A stretch of 64,000 nt of DNA from Chaetoderma sp. LZ-2023a (GCA_034401795.1 CM067367.1:82248926-82312925); one strand, 5' to 3'; counted from the stretch's first letter, positions 34,012-45,234 are shown. Numbers and translations: made by a program. The notes: a model not told the origin generated them from the sequence alone.

Positions 34012-35019
34012 CTAGTCCCAGCACATTTCTGAGTCGACTGCGCGTAACTTAGATATATTCAGCACGCGCATCTTCCCAGACCTTTGATGCCGGATGTGAG
34101 CCACTGGCCCATTGATCTTAAAGATCTCATATTCGGGGTCACTATGAGAGGTCAACTTCATGCATTCCTCCGCCTTTACGACCACCGAATCACCCACCTT
34201 AAATACACCTGCGTTTGCACGCTTGTCAATCTGCTCACGGTGGACCTCACGAGACCTAGCCATTTCCATACGAGCGCGCAGTAGGGCATTGTTAAGACAG
34301 GTCAGTCTTTCACCCAGATCCTGCGACGCATCTACTGGAATAGCAAACGGCAGTCTCGCCAGTCGACCGTATGTCAGATAAAATGGCGTATATCCTGTCG
34401 TGGAATGACGAGTACTGCGATATGCGGTTAACGCCACACCCAATTCATCCTCCCATGTACGAGAAGCATTGTTAACCCCTTTCTGGATTAAGTCCTTAAG
34501 GGTCCAATTGAACCTCTCGGTACGCCCATTGGTTTGTGGGTGGTAGGGCCTCGATCTTCTGTGGTCGATCCCATGTTCTCTAAACCGCTCTTCTAGCGAT
34601 TTAGAACAAAATTCCTTCCCTTGATCCGTTATCACGATCGCAGGGACACCATGACGAGCGACGTACTCGTTGAAGAACTTGTCTTCAACATTTTGAGACG
34701 TCCTGGCTGGAATCGGATATGTCTCAGCCCACGCAGAACAGTGATCGATCATCGTCATGATATACACATTACCTTTACTCGACTCCAACAGTGGACCTAT
34801 CAAATCCATGCCGACTATCTGACTCGTATAATTGACCATGGGCATTTCACTGTACCGCGGTCGAGTAGTGACAGGTCGGTTGACCTGGCACGTCGTACAC
34901 GTCTCTAGCATACGTATCACGTCTTTCCTCAAAGACGTCCACACAAACGAGTCTCTTACCATACCAATGATCTTTTTCAGACCTTGGTGACCAGCTCGTT
35001 CATGAGCTTTCCGGAGCAC
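34012..35019 (-). CDS. pol: Integrase part of pol
   Basis: The N-terminal zinc-binding pattern is H-E-R-A-G-H, then CTTCQ. The DDE catalytic core follows: MDLIGPL (first Asp), VITDQGKEFCS (second Asp), PQTNGRTERFNW (Glu). After that come the helix ALTAYRSTRHSTTGYTPF and the Ty3/Gypsy C-terminal GPF-like part (VGDSVVVK...INGPVAHIRH). Integrase joins the cDNA ends to host DNA. No chromodomain is seen. Confidence 0.93.
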   Translation of the reverse strand: MLRKAHERAGHQGLKKIIGMVRDSFVWTSLRKDVIRMLETCTTCQVNRPVTTRPRYSEMPMVNYTSQIVGMDLIGPLLESSKGNVYIMTMIDHCSAWAETYPIPARTSQNVEDKFFNEYVARHGVPAIVITDQGKEFCSKSLEERFREHGIDHRRSRPYHPQTNGRTERFNWTLKDLIQKGVNNASRTWEDELGVALTAYRSTRHSTTGYTPFYLTYGRLARLPFAIPVDASQDLGERLTCLNNALLRARMEMARSREVHREQIDKRANAGVFKVGDSVVVKAEECMKLTSHSDPEYEIFKINGPVAHIRHQRSGKMRVLNISKLRAVDSEMCWD

Positions 35020-35058
35020 TTTCTCACGGAACAGGGTAGGTAAGACAATTCGGGGGTA

Positions 35059-37092
35059 CTAAGCTTCCAACGCTGAAGGTGTAATTAATGAATATAAAAT
35101 ACCGTTCTTGACCATATACTCCTCCGGGGTGGTCTTGAACAACGCCGGGAATTCTCTGGTCAGCTCGGCACACAACTCGTCATAGGGAATGTCGAATACC
35201 TCGAGAGGGACATGCGACAATGCACCCTCGTCTACATCCGGTATGACAAAATCGCCTGTGTCTAAGGTGGCGATCTCCACTGGACGACGCAACCTGCACA
35301 ACATGTCCGCTCGAATATTCTTGGAGCCTTGGATGTATTCAATCTTACATCCATACTCGGCAATCAGCACCGCCCAGCGCTGCACTTTCGTGTTCTTAAC
35401 TTCTCCCACAAACAAACTCTTTAGGGGTTTGTGGTCAGTATACATGGTGAACTGCGGGCCAAATAGATAAGGTCTAAGCTTCTTTAATGCATATATCACA
35501 GCATAAGTTTCCTTTTCTATTACGGGCCAGTTTAGCTGACTGTCCTTCAGGGTCGAGCTTACATACTGTATCACTCGTTCTATACCCTTATCATCTACCT
35601 GTACCAATATCGCACCTATCGCATATCTGGACGCATCGGTATAAAGCTTATACGGAGCATTTAAATTCGGATAGGCGAGAACCGTCTCACTACACAGCAA
35701 GTTTTGTAATTTCTTAAACGCTTGCTGTTCCTCCTTACCCCATTCAAAACGTTTATATTTCTTAGTCAATTCTATCAAAGGCTTAACAATTTCGGCGTAG
35801 CCTTGCACACAAGAGCGGTAATAACCTGTAGTGCCCAGGAAACTTCTCACCTCTCCCACGTCACGGGGCGGTGACATTTCCCTTATGACCTTGACCTTTT
35901 GTACCTGAGGAGCCACTCCTTGTGCAGAAATGCGATATCCTAACAAGTCCACAGACCCACAGGCAAACTCGCATTTCTTTTTCTTAACCTGCAAATTGTA
36001 TTCCTGAATCCTTCGCATAACCTTACGCAAATGCTGTGCATGCTCAGCCGGATTTCTCGAATATACTACATCATCAACAAAAACATGCAAATATTTTCCC
36101 ACGAATTCTCGGAAAATGTCGTTCATTGCCCTCTGAAATACGGCACCTGAGTTGCAAAAACCAAAAGTCATCCGAACAAAGTCGAACAAACCTTCACTAC
36201 AAACGAACGCTGTTTTCTCTATGTCTTGGCTGTCCATCGGTATCTGCCAATAGCCAGACTTCAAGTCCATAGTCGAAAACATCGTTGCGCCGCACATCGA
36301 GTCAAAAATATCAGTTATATTCGGTAATGGATAACTGTCTTTGTGACATATAGAATTCAACTTCCTGTAGTCAACACAAAATCTCGTGTCCCCATCCTTC
36401 TTGGGCATTAACGTAATGGGCGACGCCCAGGGTGACGATGACTGTCTTATGACGCCCGCTGCCAGCATTTCAGCCACCTGATTCTTGACTATATACTGCT
36501 TGGCAAGCGGTAGACGGTAGGCTTTCTGCCTTATAGGAAACGCATCTCCTGTTGGTACCGTACACTTCACTTTGGGGACCAATCCTAAAGTGTTTGGACG
36601 AGCCATATCAAAGTTATCCGCAAAGTCCTCAAGCACTTTGTCGATAGCTTTATATCCGGTCGTTTCTTTACAACTCCCATACACATAATCCGTCTGTTCC
36701 CTATAGGGATATTCAAAGGGATATACCTGGCCAAACCATACTACTACTTTGGCCTGATAGTCAATCTTTGCATTTCCCAAGTGCAAAGCGTCTGCCCAAA
36801 GCAAACATTCATGCCTCATTCTCGCTACTACCGTACTCGGAATAGGACGGGCGTTACTGAATTTTACCTGGGTCTCCCCCAAAAGTTTTATTGGGGAACA
36901 ATTTACTGCCAAGAGCGTCTTCGCCCTTTTTAATGGCCTAGCATTCAACATGCTACGCCATATATCCTTGCGAATCAAGGATGTGCTAGCACCAGTATCC
37001 ACTAAGGCATGCAGGTACTCACCCTGATCCGATGGACCGTTTTTATCCAATCTTAGACGGATTAGAAACCGCTCGGTCGGTATGCTTACCAA
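35059..37092 (-). CDS. pol: Protease, reverse transcriptase and RNase H part of pol
   Basis: 677 residues. The aspartic protease motif is ALVDTGASTSLI near residues 29-40. Reverse transcriptase blocks follow at about 180-400: GVIRQSSSPWASPITLMPKK, FCVDYRKLN, FSTMDLKSGYWQI, the catalytic VFVDDVVY and LLGYRIS. RNase H begins near 480 with LYTDASRYAIGAILVQ and includes YAVIYALKKLRPYLFG and YTDHKPL. Domain order is that of Ty3/Gypsy Pol. It copies the genomic RNA into DNA. Confidence 0.95.
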   Translation of the reverse strand: MVSIPTERFLIRLRLDKNGPSDQGEYLHALVDTGASTSLIRKDIWRSMLNARPLKRAKTLLAVNCSPIKLLGETQVKFSNARPIPSTVVARMRHECLLWADALHLGNAKIDYQAKVVVWFGQVYPFEYPYREQTDYVYGSCKETTGYKAIDKVLEDFADNFDMARPNTLGLVPKVKCTVPTGDAFPIRQKAYRLPLAKQYIVKNQVAEMLAAGVIRQSSSPWASPITLMPKKDGDTRFCVDYRKLNSICHKDSYPLPNITDIFDSMCGATMFSTMDLKSGYWQIPMDSQDIEKTAFVCSEGLFDFVRMTFGFCNSGAVFQRAMNDIFREFVGKYLHVFVDDVVYSRNPAEHAQHLRKVMRRIQEYNLQVKKKKCEFACGSVDLLGYRISAQGVAPQVQKVKVIREMSPPRDVGEVRSFLGTTGYYRSCVQGYAEIVKPLIELTKKYKRFEWGKEEQQAFKKLQNLLCSETVLAYPNLNAPYKLYTDASRYAIGAILVQVDDKGIERVIQYVSSTLKDSQLNWPVIEKETYAVIYALKKLRPYLFGPQFTMYTDHKPLKSLFVGEVKNTKVQRWAVLIAEYGCKIEYIQGSKNIRADMLCRLRRPVEIATLDTGDFVIPDVDEGALSHVPLEVFDIPYDELCAELTREFPALFKTTPEEYMVKNGILYSLITPSALEA

Positions 37093-38896
37093 CGGTCTCC
37101 TCCGTCCTTGTTTAACGAAGGGCTCCTTCGTCCACTAACAATTTCTGCATAACTGTCTTGATGGGAGGATGAGTCCTGTCCGACACCGTATGAATAACGG
37201 TCATGCTCATCCGTCCCTTCACCGGTCAGCACGAACCCGTCATGATCGACATATTCGTCACGGTCGCGTCTAGCATTGTTCAGGTCCATTCTGACATTTC
37301 TCGAACACTCCCGTGGCGTCGTTCGTTGGTCGTTCACCGCATCAATGTCCATGTCAACGTCTTCTTCTCGTCGTCTCTTTACGGCGAGTCGAGGTCAACA
37401 GACAGACTCGATGGCGTACGTTTCTGCCATGCTGTGTTTGCGGACAATCTCGAACGAAGTGTCCATTCTGACCACACCCAAAACACTTTAACATTATAGC
37501 AGGGGTCGGCTGCCGTTTCATGTACTCCCCAAAACAATGCTGGGCCACATGTCCTTCTCTCCCGCACATGTCCTTCTCTCCCGGTTGTCGGGGTCGCTGG
37601 GCAGCCTGTCTACTGACGTTCTCCCTCGGGTGTACCGCTTGACGACAGTCACCTTTGTAATGGCCGACTCGGCCACAATTATAGCAGGTAATATGCTGCA
37701 AGTCTCGTCCCGTTCTGACTGGTCGCGGCGAGGGTGGGGCACGTTGCTTTGCCTGCTGGGCTGTCTTCTTCGTGGGCTTGGCGGCCCCAGCCACCGGCTT
37801 CTGCTCTCTTAACTGCAGGTCACCGACCAAGCCACAGAGTTGCTCAATCATTTTACTTTGTTGAGCTATCTGGTGTTTCAACGTTCGCACCCCACTCCAG
37901 ATCTCTTTTTTTTCCTCGGGACCGACCATGTTTACCTCCATACTTTCTTCTTGGCGATCCTCGATCTTCATCGCCTTGAGTAGGTCATCACACGTAGCCT
38001 CCTCTTCCGCAATTTCAATCGCTCGGGCCAGGGTGGTAGCCTTCTTTCATACGATTCGCTTGCTAAGGCAATGGTCAGATAGACCCTTGAGGTAATTTCC
38101 CAGCACTGTCCGACGGGTGTCAGCGTCTCAGTTGGGTAAGCGCGCGTGCTCATCTCCCGGAATCGTCGGTTGAAGGTTATGACCGTCTCGTTCCTGCACT
38201 GTCGTACGCCCTCTAGATCGTACTTAATGCGTTCGCCCTCGTTGGCCGATACGAAGTTCACGGTGATGTATTCGTAGAACTCGTCGAACGTGACGTCTTC
38301 TCGGACTTTGCCTATCAAGAACCCGTCAATGGCTCTTGATAACTGGCCCTGTGCCGCTCGGATGATAACGTAGGCTGGTATGCCCTCTAGTCTCCCCTCG
38401 TTTGCGACCCACGCTCTTCGTGTTTCGTCCAAAAATGTTTGTACCTCCTACAGCACCACTCCGTCGCAGGGCTGAATGCGGTAAATCGTGTCCTGGATCT
38501 CCCTCCGGTACACCCGCTCGGCTTCCCGATGGTTACTGCTTTCAATAATGGCTCCCGCCATTGCTACACGCATCGTCTGCATAGCGGCGACGGTTTCCGG
38601 TCGAATCTGGTGTGCTACTGGTACTTCCATGGGTGGCACGGCGGGGTCAACGCCTCGCTTGGCTGGTGTTGCCATTCTTCGTTTTTATTGATAATGAAAG
38701 CTGACAACGATTCTTTGAAGACGGGGTTGCTCGGGCAGACTACTTCTGTAGTTATCTTCACGGCAGCACCCGCGCAACACTCGCGATGCCATATGATACG
38801 GGTGCTTTCTGACAACTTTGCAACGTTTATGAATTCTTGTACTCGGTCCCCCAGGTCCTCTAGTATTACTACGCCCGGCTGGTCTGCTTGGGCCAT
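37086..38896 (-). pseudogene. gag: gag region (matrix-like, capsid, nucleocapsid)
   Basis: The N-terminal part lies at about 38448-38896. A capsid-like segment lies at 37968-38432 (VTFDEFYEYITVNFVSA, ITFNRRFREMSTRAYP), matching the retrotransposon Gag pattern. A nucleocapsid at 37354-37971 has zinc knuckles CYNCGRVGHYKGDC, CGREGHVAQHC (worn) and CFGCGQNGHFVRDC. A polar linker at 37086-37352 leads toward protease. Gag forms the particle and binds RNA. The region is interrupted. Confidence 0.85.
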
Positions 38897-38929
38897 ATGC
38901 TACGTACTCACTGTGTTCGGTTACTCAGG

Positions 38930-38947
38930 ATCTTGGCAGGCTCGCCA
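38930..38947 (-). other. Primer-binding site, probably tRNA-Arg
   Basis: On the minus strand TGGCGAGCCTGCCAAGAT starts one base after the 5' LTR. It is complementary to a tRNA 3' end reading GGCAGGCTCGCCA. This resembles tRNA-Arg(ACG) as I recall it (animal form ..GGCTGGCTCGCCA), with one difference over those 13 bases. Confidence 0.65.
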
Positions 38948-39321
38948 CTGAAGATTTCTGATGTCTTCTGATTCTATTTAATCATGATCGCTTCGACTTC
39001 GGTTAGGCCTGTATGTGTGGTTGCTGCGACAACCGGTCTTACCGACGACGAAAGTGATGGATACAAGCTCGCCTCGTTTGTAGATGAAGGTAACGATATT
39101 TCTGTCTGTATCCGGGCCTGATCTGACTATTCTAATCGAAGATAATGGTAAGCTAATGTGGTCTTCCGTAGATGCCAGAGTAAACGCTATAGAAAACACG
39201 AACTCGTGCCTTGAGGTAAAGTATCAAGGTGATGGCGTTATTCTCTTAACTCTAACTATACTATGATATACTTTGAGCAAAAGTGACTTATACTGTCACA
39301 ACAGAAGCTACAATAAACTTA

Positions 39322-39327
39322 TTTATT
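39322..39327 (-). promoter_or_regulatory. LTR polyadenylation-type signal
   Basis: AATAAA on the minus strand, about 195 bp downstream of the TATA box, consistent with the R region. Confidence 0.5.
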
Positions 39328-39518
39328 TGATTCAGTTTTCCTACTTACAACGATTTAAGAATTCAATTCAACGTTTCCCTAACTGACTAGCATTACTCTC
39401 AGTCGCTCTGATCTGATATGCTATTCAATTAGCTCTTGCCTACTGGAAATACATTCAGCAAGAATTTTGTACGAGGTGCGAGGCAGACCGGACTCCCAAT
39501 TAAAAGTTAAAGTCCCCC

Positions 39519-39525
39519 TTTTATA
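39519..39525 (-). promoter_or_regulatory. LTR TATA box
   Basis: TATAAAAGGGGG on the minus strand inside the 5' LTR, conserved in the 3' LTR. It implies U3 of about 1.3 kb. Confidence 0.65.
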
Positions 39526-39745
39526 CTACTTCAGTTCCTATACTCCCTCCATCTTGGTTTCGCACGGCCGGAGGCTGCTCTGATTCTGATTGGATTATGG
39601 CATCATTTTGATCAATCAAAACCCCGACCCTCCCTCTCCGGGCGGGTGCTTTCTTCCTAGCACTTGCGGTTTGGCTGGTTCTTGAGTAATGGGATCTGTC
39701 ATTCCCCTAACTTTATTTTAGAATTCCATCTGCTTCCCAGTACAA

Positions 39746-39899
39746 AATGACGGATGCTTGTTTGATAGCAAGTTCCGATTTGTGTACCTTATGCTAGAAT
39801 GATGGATGCTTGTTTGATAGCAAGTTTCGATTTGTGTATCTCCCATGTCATATTGACGGATGCTTGTTTGGTAGCAAGTTCCGATTTGTGTATCTTACG
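39746..39899. repeat. Three-unit repeat within 5' LTR U3
   Basis: Counterpart of 29964-30117: three ~52-bp units with GATGCTTGTTTGATAGCAAG and CGATTTGTGTA. Confidence 0.8.
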
Positions 39900-40820
39900 C
39901 CTCTACAATTAATACGTTTTTGATCGTAACTTTCGATTGCGTACCTACCGCTTACAGGACGCTACAATGTCCATGTCATGTGCATTACCTATTGGCCGAA
40001 AACCTGTGGAATGCTAGAGTTAATTGGCACACGAGTTCCCATGCTTCTGTGAGAACACAGACAGCTATGTAACTAACTAAGTCCGTTTGTCATATCTAAT
40101 CCCTTGGTCGATTCCAACCTGGTGCTAACCATCATGATTCATACTCGATTCAGTTTCAAAGCTGTACCGCGCAGTGCTGATAATATATAATTTCCTAACA
40201 TTACATAGACCCTATTTATTAAAGAGAACTGATGTTTGTGTGTGGAACGATAATAATCGTACACAGCAACGTTTATCTCAATACCTAAACAGCCGGATGG
40301 AATGCACTTAGCGAGATTAACCCATTCAAATTGAAGGATGAAATCAGTGAATCGATTAACCCTCAATAATTAGTTGTGGTAGTAAAACTTGATAATGACC
40401 TGAGTGAAAGTTGTTGCTGTCTTGGTGCTAAGTCGTTTATGAGCAATAATCTCTTTGCAGTAACATAAATGACTGCAGCAACAAACATCAATGAGTTTGA
40501 TCATGGCAGTATGCAAGTTGTACGAATATTGAATCGTTGTAGACGGGAAGAGAATGTTAACCCTACGTTAACCCTCGATGGCGTAACTTGTTGCGCATTG
40601 CTTTTACCGCTGTGAATGGTAATAGCATCCAGCCAGGAGAAGGGAAGATATATGGATGATGATCAGTGCTAGTAACGTATCTAAACATAGCCGCTGATCG
40701 GTGCATCTTAATATACATGGTGACATAGTCTATTAGCTCACCTGGTATTCACATATGAATTCGTACATACAAGATGTCCAGCGGGGTCATGACTTCCCAC
40801 AAGACAATCCCATATCTACA

Positions 40821-40824
40821 ATAT
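40821..40824. repeat. Target-site duplication ATAT (right)
   Basis: Identical to 29163-29166 on the other side of the provirus. Confidence 0.8.
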
Positions 40825-40865
40825 GAATAACACATTAATACACAGAAACCCTTTAATTAGTAAAT

Positions 40866-41086
40866 TTGTTCCAAATAAATTAAATGTATACTTATTGAAT
40901 GTCCATTTGCAGGCCAAGAGAAGACTATTTTTTTTAATTTACCGCTGAAATGACTGACTCGGTTATCTAGACAGTCATTCCATTGGTAAGTTTTTTTAAA
41001 TAGTCTTCTCTTGGCCTGCAAATGGGCATTCCCAAAGAGCACTACAGAGGCCAGTTTGGGCCGGCTTCCTCATGAAATGGTTAAAG
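40866..41086. mobile_element. TTAA MITE, worn copy
   Basis: Contains GAATGTCCATTTGCAGGCCA, TGACTGACTCGGTTATCTAG, the mirrored AGTCTTCTCTTGGCCTGCAA block and a GAAATGGTTAAAG end. The left end reads ACCCTTTAATTAG. Confidence 0.7.
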
Positions 41087-41524
41087 AGAGAATTGACATT
41101 GTCCAACATCACAAATGTTACCTTATTGAAGATGATGGTTTCTACTTCAAGCTAAATTCGATGAAATGTATAATTTCTCAGCCTCAATGGTTGTTAGAGC
41201 CAATAGAATGGCATTTGTGTCGTTTTTTGGAAATATATTACGCGTCTCTATTATGCGATGTAGCTTTTTTATTTACCTGAAATTTCTTAACTTGAATTGT
41301 TTTCGGACTAATTCACCGTTCCTATAACGTGCAATATAACCGGCTAATCATGAATATGTACATATTATGAATTGTGCTCTCTTGAAGTCACTGTGTTGTA
41401 TTCTAGCGAACGAGTACATTTTTCGTGAGACTTTGTTATGCTGCTCTAAACTCCCATGAGGCAACAAGAATTTCACCTTGAAGACTGGCTGATCGACTGA
41501 CTGGTTCCCGGTGGCAGCCAGGAA

Positions 41525-41583
41525 CAGACAATTTGAATATTTTGAAAGTAATTTGACCTGTCGCTGTTGCTGTCACTGCCATA

Positions 41584-41662
<79 letters not shown>

Positions 41663-41680
41663 TGCACGCACGCACGCACT
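41525..41680. repeat. (ACGC)n microsatellite in a family A scrap
   Basis: Bases 41585-41678 are almost pure CACG/ACGC repeats, placed after a family A hairpin left arm (TTGAATATTTTGAAAGTAAT, 41532). Arg/Ala/Cys/Val and His/Ala/Arg/Thr open frames here are repeat artefacts. A second ATGC-rich run lies at 41945-41975. Confidence 0.85.
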
Positions 41681-42489
41681 CTTGCGCCTAGATCCGTACA
41701 TGTTGGGTTAAGATTTGAGTCGAAATATGTTCAGCAGGTTTTTGTAGATACAGTTATCTTTTCTCCATTTAATAAACATCCTGATGAAGATTTTGAAACT
41801 ATTTTTACTGGGGGTGTTACTGCCATACCACACACACCCTCGTGTTAGCACAGGCGTATATGTTAGGTTAAGATTTAAGTCAAAATATGGGTTCAGTAGT
41901 GTTATTTAGATACTGCTCTGAATATTCTCCCGCCAGTAAGCCCATGCGCGCACATGCATGCATGCATGCATGCATTGCACACACATAAGCTCCATGACTG
42001 CACGCATGCATATAAGCCCGACCGCGTTTACTATAGATATGTCAGGAGTCATAGTCTCAGAACAGTCAGTAATAGCTCTTGTTGATTTATCAACCTACTC
42101 ATTGAATTTTCAGCCAGAAACAAACATGTCCGAACACATTATAAGTCCACGATCAGTGGCACATGTCTTCACGACCCACCACTGGTGTTTGGATCGACCT
42201 GTCCATTATCTCTTCAGTCAGAAACAATTGATTTACGTACTGAAGAATCGATTAACTCCATATGGATTAAGTGTTAAGGCTTTTAGCGCTTAGGTGCGAT
42301 CTTCGTTCAGTAAAAATAAAGCTACATATCAAACTCAAAACGTCCCATTGTCTTTTCAGCCAGACACAAACATCCGCATACACGTTTTAACTTGATTGCA
42401 TTCTTCAGCACTCAGCCTCCCCAACTAGACACCTTGCCGTGTTTGGATTGACATTCCCATTTCCTCTTCAGCAAGTAACGCCATCAGAA

Positions 42490-42875
42490 CACGTCAATAG
42501 ATCTACATGCCAAATAGCGGTGTCAATATAGGCTCAATTCTGATTGGTAAGGAGCCGACCATGTGACACCATTTAGACGCGTGGCCCATCTATCTCACTC
42601 CTCGTTGCACCGGTCAATCATCAGAACACGTCAATAGATCTACACCCCGTGCACTGGCTGGCAGATAGGCAGCTGTTCTGATTAGCTGATAGGCTTGTGA
42701 CGTCAGCTCATTTACCTATTACGCAACGCCGACATGCTCAAATATGATCATGAGGGCGTGACCTAATCTGTATAGATTATATAGTATCATTTATGGGCAT
42801 GTCAGCGTGGCCTAATATACAAACGATTTGACGTCTCAACTCTCTCGATCAATTAGAACAGCCGCTTATCTCTAT
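42490..42875. mobile_element. Family E MITE, copy 2, with linked inverted pair
   Basis: Bases 42655-42875 repeat the inverted structure of 14560-14795 (CAGCTGTTCTGATTAG ... AATTAGAACAGCCGC). Bases 42497-42645 contain two direct ATCAGAACACGTCAATAGAT blocks. Confidence 0.65.
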
Positions 42876-43194
42876 ATTTCTATGCACATGAATAGAGGGG
42901 ACCATTCTAACTATGCCCAACCCATTTCTAGGTCAGATCTGCCCATGCTTTACGCGTGTTAGGATCGATTTATATACTTTTAGTCCTGAATCCCAATTAG
43001 TTTCAAAATAGTAAATATAACTTAGCAGTTAGTTACCTTAAAATAGATTTTCAAATAATTAAAATTGCGAAGAGTTCAAATTGAATCAAGCTAATGGCGA
43101 CAGTATCCAAGTGGGTGTGTCTTAGATAACAAAGGTAGACCCATGAAATCTTGATACAATAACATTGATATAAATTAACCCGATAGCCTAAACG

Positions 43195-44260
43195 TTGAGG
43201 GATCCGATCTATCACTCGAACGTATAACGTCATGATCAAATACGTCACATATAGTATGACGTCACAATGCATGGTGGCATTTTAGCTCCATCAAGAACAT
43301 TGCAAATGCAGTTAAAAGTACAATTTCTATGGCTTTGTGATGGAGTTAGTATTTACTAAAGACGCTGTTCAAGATTTTGAAAGTAATTCGATTGGGAGCT
43401 GTAATCATGTGGCGTGTATGATGGCATCATAATCAATGACATCATGAATGGCGTAGATAAGTTCGTGACGAACGCTTAATTGATGACAGACTAAGCGTTG
43501 TTGTGCGAATACACCTTTCCCACATTGACGTCATTACTCCGGGATTCCCCTAAATCAACGCTCAGCACAAAACTGCTGGCTGGTAGGTATAGCTGCCAAC
43601 AAACCGCTGACCGGCGTTAAGTTACATTTGCTCCAAAATACACTGCAATCTAAACCGTTCCTATGATAAACTAAAATCATTATATTATTTAAATCATATA
43701 TCATTGGAAAGCGCATTCAATTGCCGAAACATTAATGCATTTTTTTTTGTAAAGTTTTCACTGAATTATTTGCGTGTATAAAATACACCATTCGACTTAA
43801 ATCCATTAAATCAAGTGAGCAATAGGGGATATTTTAACATTGCGATCAACTGTATTAAATTTCATAAAACTATAAAAACTAATACAGAGATGTAGAGAAA
43901 ATTGGCTTAGCTTTCCAATGATGTATGACTTCAAAAATATCATGAACATAGTTTCTCATATGCACTGCCTAAAATGCACTGTATCGTAAATGACGATTCC
44001 CATAGTAATGCAATCCCGTTTGAGCGTCGGCTATCACGGTTACCAGCCGGAAGTGGTAAGCGCAATGCATTCCGGGAAGGTATTTCCCCAAAATACCCTA
44101 ATGTGCAACATGCTGTTGAATATTTTGAAACAAATTTAACCGGGCGCTGTTGCTGGAATCTGGAAATTGAAATTTAGAGAGTATAGGGATCGATCGATCC
44201 CGACACGGAAAAAGTGTGGGTGGAGCTTAGATAGCGATGAGTTAAAACTTGATTCCTCCG
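43195..44260. mobile_element. Family A copies split by a family B insertion
   Basis: Family A sequence with ATCATGAATG and GACGAACGC runs to TTGTTGTGCGAAT (43512), is interrupted by family B (43514-44105), and resumes as ATGCTGTTGAATATTTTGAA (44109). Right end boxes GATCGATCGATCCC and GGGTGGAGCTTAG follow. Confidence 0.7.
43514..44105. mobile_element. Family B palindromic MITE, copy 2
   Basis: Direct repeat of 2588-3152: CCTTTCCCACATTGACGTCA at the start, CATTGGAAAGCGCATTCAAT and GGGAAGGTATTTCCCC near the end. Confidence 0.75.
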
Positions 44261-44304
44261 TTATGGAGATTGGTTAACAAATTGTCTTCTCAATCCATGT
44301 CTAC

Positions 44305-44460
44305 TTATATGTTACCACTGGAATGACTGGCTTTGTTATCAAGCTAGTCCTTCCAGTGATAAAATTGTACACATAATCTCCTCACGTCCTAGATATAGGC
44401 ATTCGTCAACGCCACTGCAGAAGCCAGTTTTTACCGTCTATGTCATTAACGGCGTAATAG
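44305..44460. repeat. TTAA MITE remnant
   Basis: Contains CACTGGAATGACTGGC, TCCAGTGATAAAAT and CACTGCAGAAGCCAG in mirrored order. The ends are worn. Confidence 0.55.
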
Positions 44461-44471
44461 GTCTCATCTAT

Positions 44472-44871
44472 AATTCACCTTTCCAGAGTATCCATCGTGT
44501 GACGTCATAATCAGCTCAGCGCGTGTATGATGGCGTCACACTCATTACGTCACAAAGGGTTCCATATAGACCATCATCAAATCTCAAACAGTCCGACACG
44601 GTGCATGAATTGTATGTCCTTCCAATTGTTTGCTATTTAATAAGCATGCTGTTGAATATTTTGAAACTAATTTGACAGGGCACTGTTGCTGCCACAGGCA
44701 GCAACAGCACCCAGTCAAATTAGTTTCAAAATATTCAACAGCTTACCTGTATTTCTTTCTTGAAATCGATAGTCAGGGAGTTAAGAGATCGATCGATCCC
44801 AATACGAGCGAGGTGTGGGCGGAGCTTAGCTAGAGATGGGCGGGGCATAGCTAAAAATGGAAAGCTCCATT
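44472..44871 (-). mobile_element. Family A MITE, full-length copy
   Basis: The ends are AATTCACCTTTCCAG and GGAAAGCTCCATT. The palindrome at 44648-44745 has GAAACTAATTTGACAGGGC against GCACCCAGTCAAATTAGTTTC around GCTGCCACAGGCAGC. It carries GATCGATCGATCCC and GGGCGGGGCATAGC boxes. Confidence 0.85.
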
Positions 44872-45234
44872 CTCACTATATTCAGTTTTCATTGTTCGCT
44901 CAAAGGCATTACATCAATTTTACCATTTATCAGTGTACTACCGTTCCAAGAAATATCAGGATATATGATTCACGAAACCACTCGATAACAATCTGTTCAT
45001 CGTATATAGTATGTCTATAAAACAAACTCAAAAGGAAAATCCAATATGAGCTTGAACCGGAATGAACTCGTCAAGTGTTAGACGATCAATTTGTCTGAAC
45101 ATGAAATCTTCGAAGATTCCTGGAGACATAATTTCCGATCTGGCGCCACGAATGACAATAGATATCAGAAGTCACTGTATGTACAGTCTTCAACGCCAAA
45201 TCACACAGAGTACTTGCTACAATGGATCAATGTT

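Larger units (their letters stand above)
29167..40820 (-). mobile_element. Ty3/Gypsy LTR provirus with F-type envelope
   Basis: An 11.65-kb element on the minus strand: 5' LTR 38949-40820, primer-binding site, gag, pol, a basic ORF, env, polypurine tract and 3' LTR 29167-31042. The LTRs begin TG and end CA, and ATAT flanks both sides. Pol order protease-RT-RNaseH-integrase is that of Metaviridae; an Env with a furin site and a fusion peptide like the baculovirus F protein makes it errantivirus-like. LTRs differ at roughly 37 sites plus one 4-bp indel, about 2%, so the insertion is fairly recent, on the order of a few million years under usual neutral rates. The architecture is complete, but coding regions carry a handful of interruptions (about five), so it is a fossil. 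Confidence 0.92.
38949..40820 (-). repeat. 5' LTR
   Basis: 1872 bp, TG..CA, about 98% identical to 29167-31042. Differences are concentrated in the U5/R half. Confidence 0.92.

Noticed and set aside
41436-41711. Open frames of Arg-Ala-Cys-Val or His-Ala-Arg-Thr repeats
   Set aside because: Translations of the ACGC microsatellite.
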